The notes below the pieces were generated by a model. The model worked only from the letters and a program-made list of their open reading frames with translations. It searched no databases and was not told the DNA's origin. Of a DNA stretch of 64,000 nt, positions 39,964 to 48,316 are shown piece after piece (positions within the stretch are counted from its first letter, which is position 1; every line of letters begins with the position of its first letter). Where the stretch lies: assembly GCF_003046475.1 (NCBI RefSeq), contig NZ_PZZZ01000003.1:62001-126000 (forward strand). The letters are read 5' to 3'. This stretch comes from Mycoplana dimorpha. Its GTDB lineage: Bacteria > Pseudomonadota > Alphaproteobacteria > Rhizobiales > Rhizobiaceae. The position numbers were made by a program, and so were the translations under genes.

Positions 39964-40809
39964 ATGCGCAAATCGATTACCCTGTATGGGATGACGTTTT
40001 CACTGCCGATGGCGATCTGGCAGGTAATGTTCTTTCTGGCTCCGCTCGTCTTCCTGATCGCCTTGAGCTTCTGGTCCGTCAAGAACTTCCGAATGGAGCC
40101 GGATTTCAATCCGGACAACTGGACGCGCGTCCTGGGACGTGCCGTCTTCTGGCAGGCCTACCTGAGGACGGTCATCCTGTCGGCGGTCGCAGCCATGGTC
40201 GCCAGCGTGCTTGCCTTTCCCTGCTCGTACGGCATTGCCTTCAAGCTGTCGCCGACCGCGCGGCGCTGGGCCATCTTCATGATGGTCATCCCGTTCTTCA
40301 CCAGCTACCTCGTCCGCGTCTATTCCTGGCAGATATTCCTGTCTGACAACGGCATCATCAACGCGGCGCTGGCACGGGTCGGGCTTGGGCCGTTTCCCAT
40401 GCTGAACTCGGACTTCGGCGTGATGGTCGGCTATCTCACCCTGTGCTTTCCGCTGGTGGTGCTGCTGCAGCTCTTCAGCCTGATCTTCGTCGACAGGACC
40501 TTGATCGAGGCGGCGCACAACCTGCAATGCGGCCGGCTGCGCACCGTCTTCGAGGTCGTCATGCCGTCCGCCAAGGTCGGGCTGGTGATCGCCGCGCTCT
40601 TCTGCTTCATCCTCACCTTCGGGGATTTCGTCAGCCCGCTCTATCTCGGCGGCGGTGATCCGCCGACGCTCTCCATCCTGATCACCGACACCACCAAGTC
40701 CGGGCAGCAATGGCCGCGCGCCGCGGTGATCGCCCTGACCATGATCGCAACCCTGCTCTGCGTCGCCTTCGCCGCCGTGAGCTACGCCTACAGGGAGCGC
40801 GGACGATGA
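39964..40809 (+). CDS. ABC transporter permease, PotB/PotH type
   Basis: A 281-residue inner-membrane permease with about six hydrophobic segments, the first at residues about 12-33. The cytoplasmic coupling loop (EAAHNLQCGRLRTVFEVVMP region, about residue 188) is the EAA motif that contacts the ATPase. I chose the ATG at 39964; a GTG at 39946 would add six residues without a ribosome site. Its stop overlaps the second permease start as ATGA. Substrate as for the binding protein. Confidence 0.88.
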   Translation: MRKSITLYGMTFSLPMAIWQVMFFLAPLVFLIALSFWSVKNFRMEPDFNPDNWTRVLGRAVFWQAYLRTVILSAVAAMVASVLAFPCSYGIAFKLSPTARRWAIFMMVIPFFTSYLVRVYSWQIFLSDNGIINAALARVGLGPFPMLNSDFGVMVGYLTLCFPLVVLLQLFSLIFVDRTLIEAAHNLQCGRLRTVFEVVMPSAKVGLVIAALFCFILTFGDFVSPLYLGGGDPPTLSILITDTTKSGQQWPRAAVIALTMIATLLCVAFAAVSYAYRERGR

Positions 40810-41627
40810 GCCCACACAACCGCAATCAATGGATCGACTGGGGATTGAAGCTCTATATCCTACTGTCGTTCGCCTTCATCTTCGCGCCGATCGCCGCGAG
40901 CTTCGTCTTCTCGCTGAACGTCGACCGTTTCCCGTCAATGCCGCTCGGCGGCTTCTCGACCATCTGGTACGAAGCCGTCTATGCCGATCCGCTCGTCTGG
41001 GAGGGCCTGCGCAACACGCTGGTGACCGGCGTTGTCGTCTCCCTGACGGCCACGGCCATCGGCTTCGGCGCCGCCTACACCGACTTCCGCTACCGCTTCT
41101 TCGGAAAGCCCGTTTACCTGGCGCTGGCGTTGCTGCCGCCGACCATTCCGGTCGTCATTCTCGGCCTGGCGATGCTGGCGTTCCTGGCCAACATCAGGCT
41201 TTCCGGCGAGATCTATTCGGTGATCATCGCCCACGTGGTGATGTGCGCCCCGTTCGCCATGGCGATCATTCGCCTGCGGTTGTCGCAGATGGATCCCTCA
41301 CTCGAAGCGGCGGCATGGAACCTCGGCGCGTCCGAGTGGATGGCGATGCGGCACGTGATCGTGCCGTTCTGCCGGCCGGCCATCTTTGCCGCCCTGTTCA
41401 TCACCATGGCCGTGTCCTTCGACGAGTTCGCAGTCGCCTGGTTCGTATCCGGGCTGCACGAGACGCTGCCCGTCAAGGTCCTCGGCTTCCTCCAGGGCCA
41501 GGTGAGCCCACGCATCAACGTCATCGGCACCTTCGTGTTCCTCGTCTCGATGACCCTTGTGGTGCTCGCCCAGCTCCTTCTCATGAAACGCAGTGCCGCG
41601 CCGAAAGCCGCCGGAAAAGTGGAGTAA
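40806..41627 (+). CDS. ABC transporter permease, PotC/PotI type
   Basis: A 273-residue permease, partner of the preceding one. About six membrane segments are visible, starting at residues about 14-36. The EAA loop is LEAAAWNLGASEWMAMRHV at about residue 165. Translational coupling to the first permease (ATGA) and six bases to the ATPase gene show a single operon. Confidence 0.9.
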   Translation: MSPHNRNQWIDWGLKLYILLSFAFIFAPIAASFVFSLNVDRFPSMPLGGFSTIWYEAVYADPLVWEGLRNTLVTGVVVSLTATAIGFGAAYTDFRYRFFGKPVYLALALLPPTIPVVILGLAMLAFLANIRLSGEIYSVIIAHVVMCAPFAMAIIRLRLSQMDPSLEAAAWNLGASEWMAMRHVIVPFCRPAIFAALFITMAVSFDEFAVAWFVSGLHETLPVKVLGFLQGQVSPRINVIGTFVFLVSMTLVVLAQLLLMKRSAAPKAAGKVE

Positions 41628-41633
41628 CCCTGA

Positions 41634-42728
41634 ATGTCAACGGAAGCATTGGTCGTCTTCGACGGCGTCATCAAGAAGTTCGGTCAGTTCCTCGCCGTCG
41701 AGCGCGTCGATTTCGAGATCCGAAAGGGCGAGTTCCTGGCGATCATGGGTTCGAGCGGCTGCGGCAAGACCACGACGCTGCGCATGCTGGCCGGCCTCGA
41801 GGCGCCGACCGAAGGTGAAATTCGGCTTGCTGGAAAACGGATCAACGACCTGCCGACATGGCAGCGCGACACGCCGATGGTATGGCAGAGCCTGGCGCTT
41901 TTCCCGTTCCTCACCGTGCGCGAGAACGTCGAGTTCAGCCTGCGGATGCGCAAGATCGAGAAGGCGGAACGGCAACGCCGGGTCGACGAGTGGCTCGAGC
42001 GGATGCAGATCACAGAATTCGCCGACCGTAACGTCGCCCACCTGTCCGGCGGCCAGCGCCAGCGCGTGGCGCTGGCCCGATCGCTGGTCACCGAGCCGGA
42101 AATCCTGCTGCTCGACGAGCCCCTGTCCGCGCTCGACGCCCATCTGAAGGTGCGGATGCAGACGGTGCTTTCCAATCTGCAGCGCGAACTCGGGATCACT
42201 TTCGTCTATGTGACCCACAGTCAGTCCGAGGCGTTCTCGATGGCCGACCGCGTCGTCATCATGAGCCGCGGCCGGATCGAGCAGATCGGTAACCCGCAGG
42301 AGATCTACCGCGCTCCGCGAACGAAATTCGTGGCCGAGTTCCTCGGTTCCTCCAACATTTTCAGCGGCCAGGTGACGACGGCTGGAAACGGGATGATCCG
42401 GATCGCGACGCCGGCCGGCGAATTCGACGCGGTATCCGGCGCCGCCAAGGCGCTCGGCAAGGGCGACAAGGCGACCTTCGTTGTTTCGGATGACCGGATC
42501 CAACTGAGCAATCAGCGGCCGGAGACCGGCAACGCCCTGCGGGCTTCGGTGGTCGGCGAGGAATTCGTCGGCGCCACCGCTGTCGTTCACCTCGAAAACC
42601 CTGCGGGAGGGCTCGAGCTGAAGGCCCAGAAGAGCCATGAGGAACTGGAGCACCTGGATCTTTCACCCGGTGCCCAGGTGTGGCTGTCCTGGCGCCCCGA
42701 GGCGGCGCACATTCTGCCGGGCGAGTGA
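41634..42728 (+). CDS. ABC transporter ATP-binding protein, PotA type
   Basis: A 364-residue ATPase. Walker A GSSGCGKTT at residues 39-47, the signature LSGGQRQRVALARSL near residue 135 and Walker B ILLLDEPLSALD near residue 155 are intact; the H-loop is in VYVTHSQSEA. The C-terminal part (from about residue 285) is a TOBE regulatory domain. It closes the importer operon, followed by a strong hairpin. Confidence 0.93.
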   Translation: MSTEALVVFDGVIKKFGQFLAVERVDFEIRKGEFLAIMGSSGCGKTTTLRMLAGLEAPTEGEIRLAGKRINDLPTWQRDTPMVWQSLALFPFLTVRENVEFSLRMRKIEKAERQRRVDEWLERMQITEFADRNVAHLSGGQRQRVALARSLVTEPEILLLDEPLSALDAHLKVRMQTVLSNLQRELGITFVYVTHSQSEAFSMADRVVIMSRGRIEQIGNPQEIYRAPRTKFVAEFLGSSNIFSGQVTTAGNGMIRIATPAGEFDAVSGAAKALGKGDKATFVVSDDRIQLSNQRPETGNALRASVVGEEFVGATAVVHLENPAGGLELKAQKSHEELEHLDLSPGAQVWLSWRPEAAHILPGE

Positions 42729-42825
42729 GCCGGGACATTCCGCTCGCTAGTCGGTCGACGGAACCGGTCGATCTTTGGCAAGACCGAACGGTCATCGGCT
42801 GCAAGTCGTCGGTTCATGAGATAAG

Positions 42826-42854
42826 CCGGACGTCGCTGGTGCAGCGACGTCCGG
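42826..42854 (+). terminator. Hairpin ending the ABC importer operon
   Basis: A perfect 13-bp stem, CCGGACGTCGCTG / CAGCGACGTCCGG, with a 3-base loop lies 98 bases after the ATPase stop, in the 228-base convergent gap before paaZ. Only a short TTT follows, so termination may be only partly intrinsic. Confidence 0.7.
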
Positions 42855-42956
42855 GTTTACGCTACGTTCGGGCTCTGTGACCCGGCGGCCCAGGGCGTGT
42901 CCGCCTTTCCCGTCGGGAGGGGCGGCCGCCTGCGACTTCGCGTCAGTCCCCTGGCC

Positions 42957-44975
42957 TCAGACCGTGCGGGCGCTCATCGTCAGGAGGTCATAGCGGGCGA
43001 CCGTCTCGTCGTGCTGGTTGAAGACTTCGGCATCCCAGCGCACCTCTCCGTATTCCGGGCTGCGTGCCGCCCTCTTGTCCTTCACCGTCAGCCGCACGCG
43101 GATCGAATCGCCGGGCGAGACGGGTTTCAGGAAGCGCAGGTTGTCGAGGCCGTAGTTGGCGAGCAGCGGGCCCGGCGCCGGATCGACGAACAGGCCTGCG
43201 GCAAAGGACAGGATCAGGTAGCCGTGCGCCACCCGGCCCGGGAAGAACGGATTGGCGCTCGCCGCCTCCTCGTCCATGTGCGCATAGAACTCGTCGCCGG
43301 TGAAGCGGGCGAAATGCTCGATGTCGTCCAGGCTGATCGTGCGCGACGGCGTTTCCACCGTCTCGCCAACCTTGAGCCCTTCATAGTTGCGCTTGAAGGG
43401 ATGCTCGGGCGTGACCGGTGCGGCCGCACCCTTCGTCCAGCGCCGGGTGATCTGGGCGATCCGTCCGGGCGAGCCCTGCAGGGCTGTGCGCTGCATGTAG
43501 TGAAATACGCCGCGAAGTCCGCCCATCTCCTCGCCGCCGCCGGCCCGGCCCGGGCCGCCGTGCACGAGACCCGGCAGCGGCGAGCCGTGGCCGGTCGATT
43601 CCTTGGCGCAGTCGCGGTCGAGCACCAGCACGCGGCCGTGATAGGGGGTGATGCCGAAGATCAGCGCATCGGCGACATCGGCGTCATAGGTGTAGACGGA
43701 GGCGACGAGGCTGCCCTCGCCCTTCTTCACCAGCTCGACTGCCTCGTCCAGCGTGTCATAGGGCATCAGCGTCGCGACCGGGCCAAACGCCTCCACCGAG
43801 TGGACCTTCTTCGCCTTCAGCGGCTGGTCGCAACGCAAGAGTACCGGCGCAAAGAAAGCGCCTTCGCCTTCGGGAATGTCGACGTGGCCGAAGGCGATCT
43901 CCGCCTCGCTGCGCAATTCCTCGATCGCTTCGACAACCGATGCCCGCTGCGCGCGCGAGGCAAGGGCGCCCATCCGCGTCTCGTCGAGGCGCGGATCGCC
44001 GGGAACAGCCTTGCCAAGTGCCGCCTTCAGCGCTTCGGTCACGGCCTTCTCCTGCGCCCGGGGCACGAGAACGCGGCGGATCGCGGTGCACTTCTGCCCG
44101 GCCTTCACCGTCATCTCGCGCGCCACTTCCCTGACGAAAATCTCGAACTCCGGCGTGCCCGGCACCGCATCCGGTCCGAGTACCGCGGCGTTCAGCGAAT
44201 CGCGCTCGGCGATGAAGCGCACCGCATTGCGCGAGATCGACGGGTGATTGCGCAGCTTTTCGGAGGTGTCGGCCGAGCCGGTGAAGGAGACGACGTCCTG
44301 GCCGGTTAGGTGGTCGAGCAGGTCGCCGGTGGAGCCGGCGATGAACTGCAGGGCGCCCTTCGGCAGGATGCCGCTTTCGACGATCATCCGCACGCAGGCT
44401 TCCGCCACATAGGCGGTCGCCGTCGCCGGCTTGGTGATCACCGGCACGCCGGCGAGGATCGTCGGCGCCAGCTTCTCCAGCATGCCCCAACAGGGGAAGT
44501 TGAAGGCGTTGATATGGACGGCGACGCCGGTCAGCGGCGTCAGGATGTGGCGGGCGACGAAGGTGCCGCCCTTGGACAGAGGCTCGGTCTCGCCCTCGAT
44601 GACGAAGCGCTCGCTCGGCAGCTCCTTCTTGCCGCGCGAGGCATAGGCAAACAGCGTGCCGATGCCGCCGTCAATGTCGATCCAGTTGTCGCGGCGCGTG
44701 GCACCGGTGTCGAAGGCCAACTGGTAGAGCTCTTCCTTGCGCTCGTTAAGATAGACCGCGATGGCCTTCAGCATCCCTGCACGCTCGTGGAAGGTGAGCG
44801 CGCGCAACGCCGGCCCGCCGATCTCGCGGGCATGGCGAAGGGCTGCGGCGAAATCGAGGCCCTTGGTCGAGGCGCGGGCGACGACGCGGCCATCGATCGC
44901 GCTCGGAATGTCGGCAAAGCCGCCTTCCGGGGTGAACCAGCGGTCCTCGACATAGCTCTTCAGGATGGTTGACAT
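42957..44975 (-). CDS. paaZ: PaaZ: oxepin-CoA hydrolase / 3-oxo-5,6-dehydrosuberyl-CoA semialdehyde dehydrogenase
   Basis: A 672-residue fusion. The N-terminal aldehyde dehydrogenase domain (to about residue 520) has FNFPCWGMLEKLAPTILAG near residue 152, the catalytic Cys in KAGQKCTAIRR near residue 290 and the Glu in VRFIAERDSLN near residue 253. The C-terminal MaoC-like hydratase domain has FARFTGDEFYAHMDEEAA near residue 568 and PGRVAHGYLILS. It opens the ring of oxepin-CoA and oxidises the resulting aldehyde in phenylacetate breakdown. The ATG at 44975 has AGGAG 8 bases before it. It is last in the leftward paa operon. Confidence 0.94.
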   Translation of the reverse strand: MSTILKSYVEDRWFTPEGGFADIPSAIDGRVVARASTKGLDFAAALRHAREIGGPALRALTFHERAGMLKAIAVYLNERKEELYQLAFDTGATRRDNWIDIDGGIGTLFAYASRGKKELPSERFVIEGETEPLSKGGTFVARHILTPLTGVAVHINAFNFPCWGMLEKLAPTILAGVPVITKPATATAYVAEACVRMIVESGILPKGALQFIAGSTGDLLDHLTGQDVVSFTGSADTSEKLRNHPSISRNAVRFIAERDSLNAAVLGPDAVPGTPEFEIFVREVAREMTVKAGQKCTAIRRVLVPRAQEKAVTEALKAALGKAVPGDPRLDETRMGALASRAQRASVVEAIEELRSEAEIAFGHVDIPEGEGAFFAPVLLRCDQPLKAKKVHSVEAFGPVATLMPYDTLDEAVELVKKGEGSLVASVYTYDADVADALIFGITPYHGRVLVLDRDCAKESTGHGSPLPGLVHGGPGRAGGGEEMGGLRGVFHYMQRTALQGSPGRIAQITRRWTKGAAAPVTPEHPFKRNYEGLKVGETVETPSRTISLDDIEHFARFTGDEFYAHMDEEAASANPFFPGRVAHGYLILSFAAGLFVDPAPGPLLANYGLDNLRFLKPVSPGDSIRVRLTVKDKRAARSPEYGEVRWDAEVFNQHDETVARYDLLTMSARTV

Positions 44976-45002
44976 GGCATGGTCTCCTGTTTGCGGCACG
45001 CG

Positions 45003-47084
45003 TCAGTGGCGGCGCCACGCGGCAAAGGTCTTGCCCGTGCCGGCGAGTTCAATGAGAAGCGGAGCGGGCTCGGAGCCGACACCGCCGGCCTTGTGCGCCG
45101 CCTCGACCTCTTCGAGGATGTGGGCAAGGCCGATCTGATCGGCCGCCCACATCGGGCCGCCCTTCAGGCGCGGGAAGCCGTAGCCATTGACGAAGGCGAG
45201 ATCGATGTCGGAGGCGCGCAACGCGATCCCCTCGGCAAGCACCTTGGCGCCTTCGTTCGCCATGACGGCGACGAGGCGGCGCTGGATCTCTTCCGGCGTG
45301 AAGGCGCGGGGCGAAATGCCCTTTGCCGCGCGGGCGGCCTCGATCGTCTGCGTCGTCATCGGATCGACCGATTTCTTGCCGGCGGCGTCATAGGCATACC
45401 AGCCGGCGCCCGTCTTGCGGCCGAGCCGGCCGGCCTCCACCAGCGTGTCTGCGATCGTCACATAGCGCTCTCCCGGATCGCGGCCGGCGGCGCGACGCTT
45501 GCGCATCGCATAGGCGATGTCGAGGCCGGACATGTCGGAGACGGAAAAGATGCCCATGGCAAAGCCATAGGCCTCCAGCGCCGCGTCGACCTGTTCCGGC
45601 GAAGCGCCGTCCTCGATCAGGTACTCGGCGTGGCGGCGATAGACGGCGTAGATGCGGTTGCCGACGAAGCCGTCGCAATTGCCGGCGACGACGGGAATCT
45701 TTCCGATTTTCTTCGCCAGCGCCAGCGCGGTTGCAAGTGTTTCACCACTGGTCTTCTCGCCCCGCACCACCTCCAGCAGCTTCATGATGTTGGCCGGCGA
45801 AAAGAAATGCAGGCCAACGACATCTTCGGGCCGCTTCGTCACGGCGGCGATCGCGTCGAGGTCGAGATAGGAAGTGTTCGAAGCAAGGATCGCCCCCGGC
45901 CGGCAAAGCGCGTCCAGCCGCCTGAAGATATCGGTCTTCACCGCCATGTCCTCGAAGGCCGCCTCGATGACGAGGTCCTGCCCGGAGAGCACGTTCCAGT
46001 CGGCGCCGACCGTCAGACGGCCAAGCCGCTCGGCCATGATTTCGCTGCTGATGCGGCCGCTCTTGATCTGCCGCTCATAGAGCCCCTTCACCCTTTCCCG
46101 GCCTGTCGCGGCTGCCGCCTCGTCGCGTTCAAGGACGGTAACCGTCAGTCCGGCATCGGCGAGCGCCACGGCAATGCCGGCGCCCATCGTGCCGGCGCCG
46201 ATGACGGCCACCTTGGCGACCGGTCGGGCGGCAACACCCTGCAGCCCCGGCACCTTCCAGACCTCGCGTTCGGAGAGAAACAGGTGGCGCAAGGATTTCG
46301 CTTCCGCGCTCTCCCGCAACTGCAGGAAGGCGGCGCGCTCGGTGGCTAGCCCGTCGGAGAAGGCCGGATTGCGCGCGGTGCGGATGATCGGGATGACCTC
46401 TGTCACCGCCGGCACGCCCTTGGCGCGGGAGATCGCTGCCGCGGCGGCCGCTTCCTCTTCGGCCTCGTCGCCTTCGGGAACCGGCAATTCGCGCACGCGG
46501 CGCTTGTCCATCGTCTCCGCCGCTGCGATTGCGGCGGCGAGCAGGTCGCCCTCGACGACGCGATCGATGATGCCCTGCTTTTCGGCTTCCGCCGCCTTCA
46601 GGATCTTGCCCTCGGCGATCAGGGTGATGGCTGCCGCCATGCCGGTCAGGCGCGGCAGCCGCTGGGTGCCGCCGGCGCCGGGGATGATGCCGAGCCGCGT
46701 TTCCGTCAGGCCGAGTATCGCCTTCGGACCGGCGATGCGGTAGTCGCAGGCAAGCGCGATCTCGAGGCCGCCGCCGAGGGCAGCCCCGTCGATCGCCGCG
46801 ACCACCGGCTTTTCCAGCGCATCGATCGCCGCCACCACGTCGGGCAGGAACGGCTCGTCCGGCGGCAGCGCCATTTCCTTCAGGTCGGCGCCGGCAATGA
46901 AGCGGCCCGGGCCACCATAGAGGACGGCGGCGGTGACGCTGTCGTCCGAGGCCACCTCCGAAGCGACAAAAAGCAACCCCTCGCGCACCGCCTTGGACAG
47001 CGCGTTGACGGGCGCGTAATCGATGGTGAGGAGTGCGACCCCGCCATGGCGGGTGATGGAAACGGGATGGGCAGGGCTGGTCAT
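45003..47084 (-). CDS. Fused enoyl-CoA hydratase / 3-hydroxyacyl-CoA dehydrogenase
   Basis: A 693-residue two-part enzyme of the FadJ type. The N-terminal crotonase domain has GADLKEMALPP near residue 65, AALGGGLEIALACDYRIAG near residue 100 and the catalytic Glu region. The dehydrogenase domain starts near residue 290 with the NAD loop VIGAGTMGAGIAVALADAG and has GLHFFSPANIMKLLEV near residue 427. In this operon it can supply both the PaaF and PaaH steps of phenylacetate beta-oxidation. The C-terminal dehydrogenase domain is duplicated, as usual. It starts one base after the thiolase stop. Confidence 0.9.
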   Translation of the reverse strand: MTSPAHPVSITRHGGVALLTIDYAPVNALSKAVREGLLFVASEVASDDSVTAAVLYGGPGRFIAGADLKEMALPPDEPFLPDVVAAIDALEKPVVAAIDGAALGGGLEIALACDYRIAGPKAILGLTETRLGIIPGAGGTQRLPRLTGMAAAITLIAEGKILKAAEAEKQGIIDRVVEGDLLAAAIAAAETMDKRRVRELPVPEGDEAEEEAAAAAAISRAKGVPAVTEVIPIIRTARNPAFSDGLATERAAFLQLRESAEAKSLRHLFLSEREVWKVPGLQGVAARPVAKVAVIGAGTMGAGIAVALADAGLTVTVLERDEAAAATGRERVKGLYERQIKSGRISSEIMAERLGRLTVGADWNVLSGQDLVIEAAFEDMAVKTDIFRRLDALCRPGAILASNTSYLDLDAIAAVTKRPEDVVGLHFFSPANIMKLLEVVRGEKTSGETLATALALAKKIGKIPVVAGNCDGFVGNRIYAVYRRHAEYLIEDGASPEQVDAALEAYGFAMGIFSVSDMSGLDIAYAMRKRRAAGRDPGERYVTIADTLVEAGRLGRKTGAGWYAYDAAGKKSVDPMTTQTIEAARAAKGISPRAFTPEEIQRRLVAVMANEGAKVLAEGIALRASDIDLAFVNGYGFPRLKGGPMWAADQIGLAHILEEVEAAHKAGGVGSEPAPLLIELAGTGKTFAAWRRH

Positions 47085-47085
47085 G

Positions 47086-48294
47086 TCACACCCTTTCGAT
47101 CAATCCGGCGATCCCCTGGCCGACGCCGATGCACATGGTGGCGATTGCCCGCTTGCCGCCACGCCCTTCCAGGGCGCTGACGGCCGTCATGGCAAGGCGC
47201 GCACCCGACATGCCGAGCGGATGGCCGAGCGAGATGGCGCCGCCATGCGGGTTGACGTGCTCGGCGTCGTCGGGCAGGCCGAGCTGGCGCAGCACCGCAA
47301 GCCCCTGCGAGGCGAAGGCCTCGTTCAGCTCGATCAGGTCGATGTCGGAGAGCGAGAGCCCGGTCTTTTCAAGCAGCTTCTTGGTCGCCGGGGCCGGACC
47401 GATCCCCATGATGCGCGGAGCGACGCCGGCGCAGACGACCGAGACGACACGGGCGCGCGGCGTCAGGCCGTAGCGCTTGACGGCGGCTTCCGAAGCGATG
47501 ATCAGCGCGCCGGCCCCGTCATTGACGCCCGAGGCGTTGCCGGCCGTCACCGAGCCGCCCTCTTTTCGGAACGGCGCCTTCAGCTTGGCGAGCTGTTCCG
47601 GCGTCGTCTCCGGGCGCGGATGTTCGTCGACGCTGACCGTCGTCACCCCACCCTTCTTGCCGGCGACTTCGATCGGCGAAATCTCGCCGGCGAAGAAGCC
47701 GGCATCCTGCGCGGCCTTGGTCCGCTGCTGAGAGCGGTACGCAAAGAGGTCCTGGTCCTCGCGTGAAATGTTGAACTCGGCGGCGACGTTCTCTGCCGTT
47801 TCCGGCATCGAGTCGACGCCGTACTGCGCCTTCAGCACCGGATTGACGAAACGCCAGCCGATCGTGGTATCGAAGATCTCCGCCTGCCGCGAGAACGCGT
47901 CGGTCGCCTTGCCCATGACGAAGGGCGCGCGGGTCATGCTCTCGACGCCGCCGGCGATCACGAACTCGGCGTCGCCGGCCTTGACCGCGCGGGCCGCCAT
48001 GCCGACGGCATCGAGGCCAGAGCCGCAGAGGCGGTTGATCGTCGTGCCCGGCACGCTCACCGGCAGGCCGGCCAGCAGCACCGCCATGCGCGCCACGTCG
48101 CGATTGTCCTCGCCTGCCTGGTTGGCGCAGCCGAGGATCACGTCGTCCACCGCTTCCCAGTCGATGCCGGGATTGCGCTCCTTCAGCACGCGCAGCGGAT
48201 GGGCGGCAAGGTCGTCGGCGCGGACGTCCTTCAGCGCGCCGCCATAGCGGCCGATCGGCGTGCGGGTGAAGTCGCAGATATAGGCTTCCGACAT
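47086..48294 (-). CDS. paaJ: 3-oxoadipyl-CoA / 3-oxo-5,6-dehydrosuberyl-CoA thiolase
   Basis: A 402-residue thiolase. The N-terminal AYICDFTRTPIGRYGGAL fits PaaJ/PcaF, the nucleophilic Cys lies in NRLCGSGLDAVG near residue 87, and the C-terminal catalytic His and Cys lie in GHPLGMSGARL and CIGVGQGIA. It cleaves 3-oxoadipyl-CoA to succinyl-CoA and acetyl-CoA. AAGGAGG lies 6 bases upstream of the ATG at 48294. PaaJ is favoured over PcaF by the surrounding paa genes. Confidence 0.9.
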   Translation of the reverse strand: MSEAYICDFTRTPIGRYGGALKDVRADDLAAHPLRVLKERNPGIDWEAVDDVILGCANQAGEDNRDVARMAVLLAGLPVSVPGTTINRLCGSGLDAVGMAARAVKAGDAEFVIAGGVESMTRAPFVMGKATDAFSRQAEIFDTTIGWRFVNPVLKAQYGVDSMPETAENVAAEFNISREDQDLFAYRSQQRTKAAQDAGFFAGEISPIEVAGKKGGVTTVSVDEHPRPETTPEQLAKLKAPFRKEGGSVTAGNASGVNDGAGALIIASEAAVKRYGLTPRARVVSVVCAGVAPRIMGIGPAPATKKLLEKTGLSLSDIDLIELNEAFASQGLAVLRQLGLPDDAEHVNPHGGAISLGHPLGMSGARLAMTAVSALEGRGGKRAIATMCIGVGQGIAGLIERV

Positions 48295-48316
48295 GAAATC
48301 CTCCTTGGAATGCGGT

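Noticed and set aside
35416-42854. The creatinine locus as an identifiable mobile element
   Set aside because: No integrase, transposase, tRNA, terminal repeats or sharp composition change is visible; transfer remains possible but unsupported.
42897-46349. Long open frames (470 and 456 codons) opposite paaZ and the fused hydratase/dehydrogenase
   Set aside because: They are high-GC antisense shadows rich in Arg, with no start signals, against clear enzyme genes.
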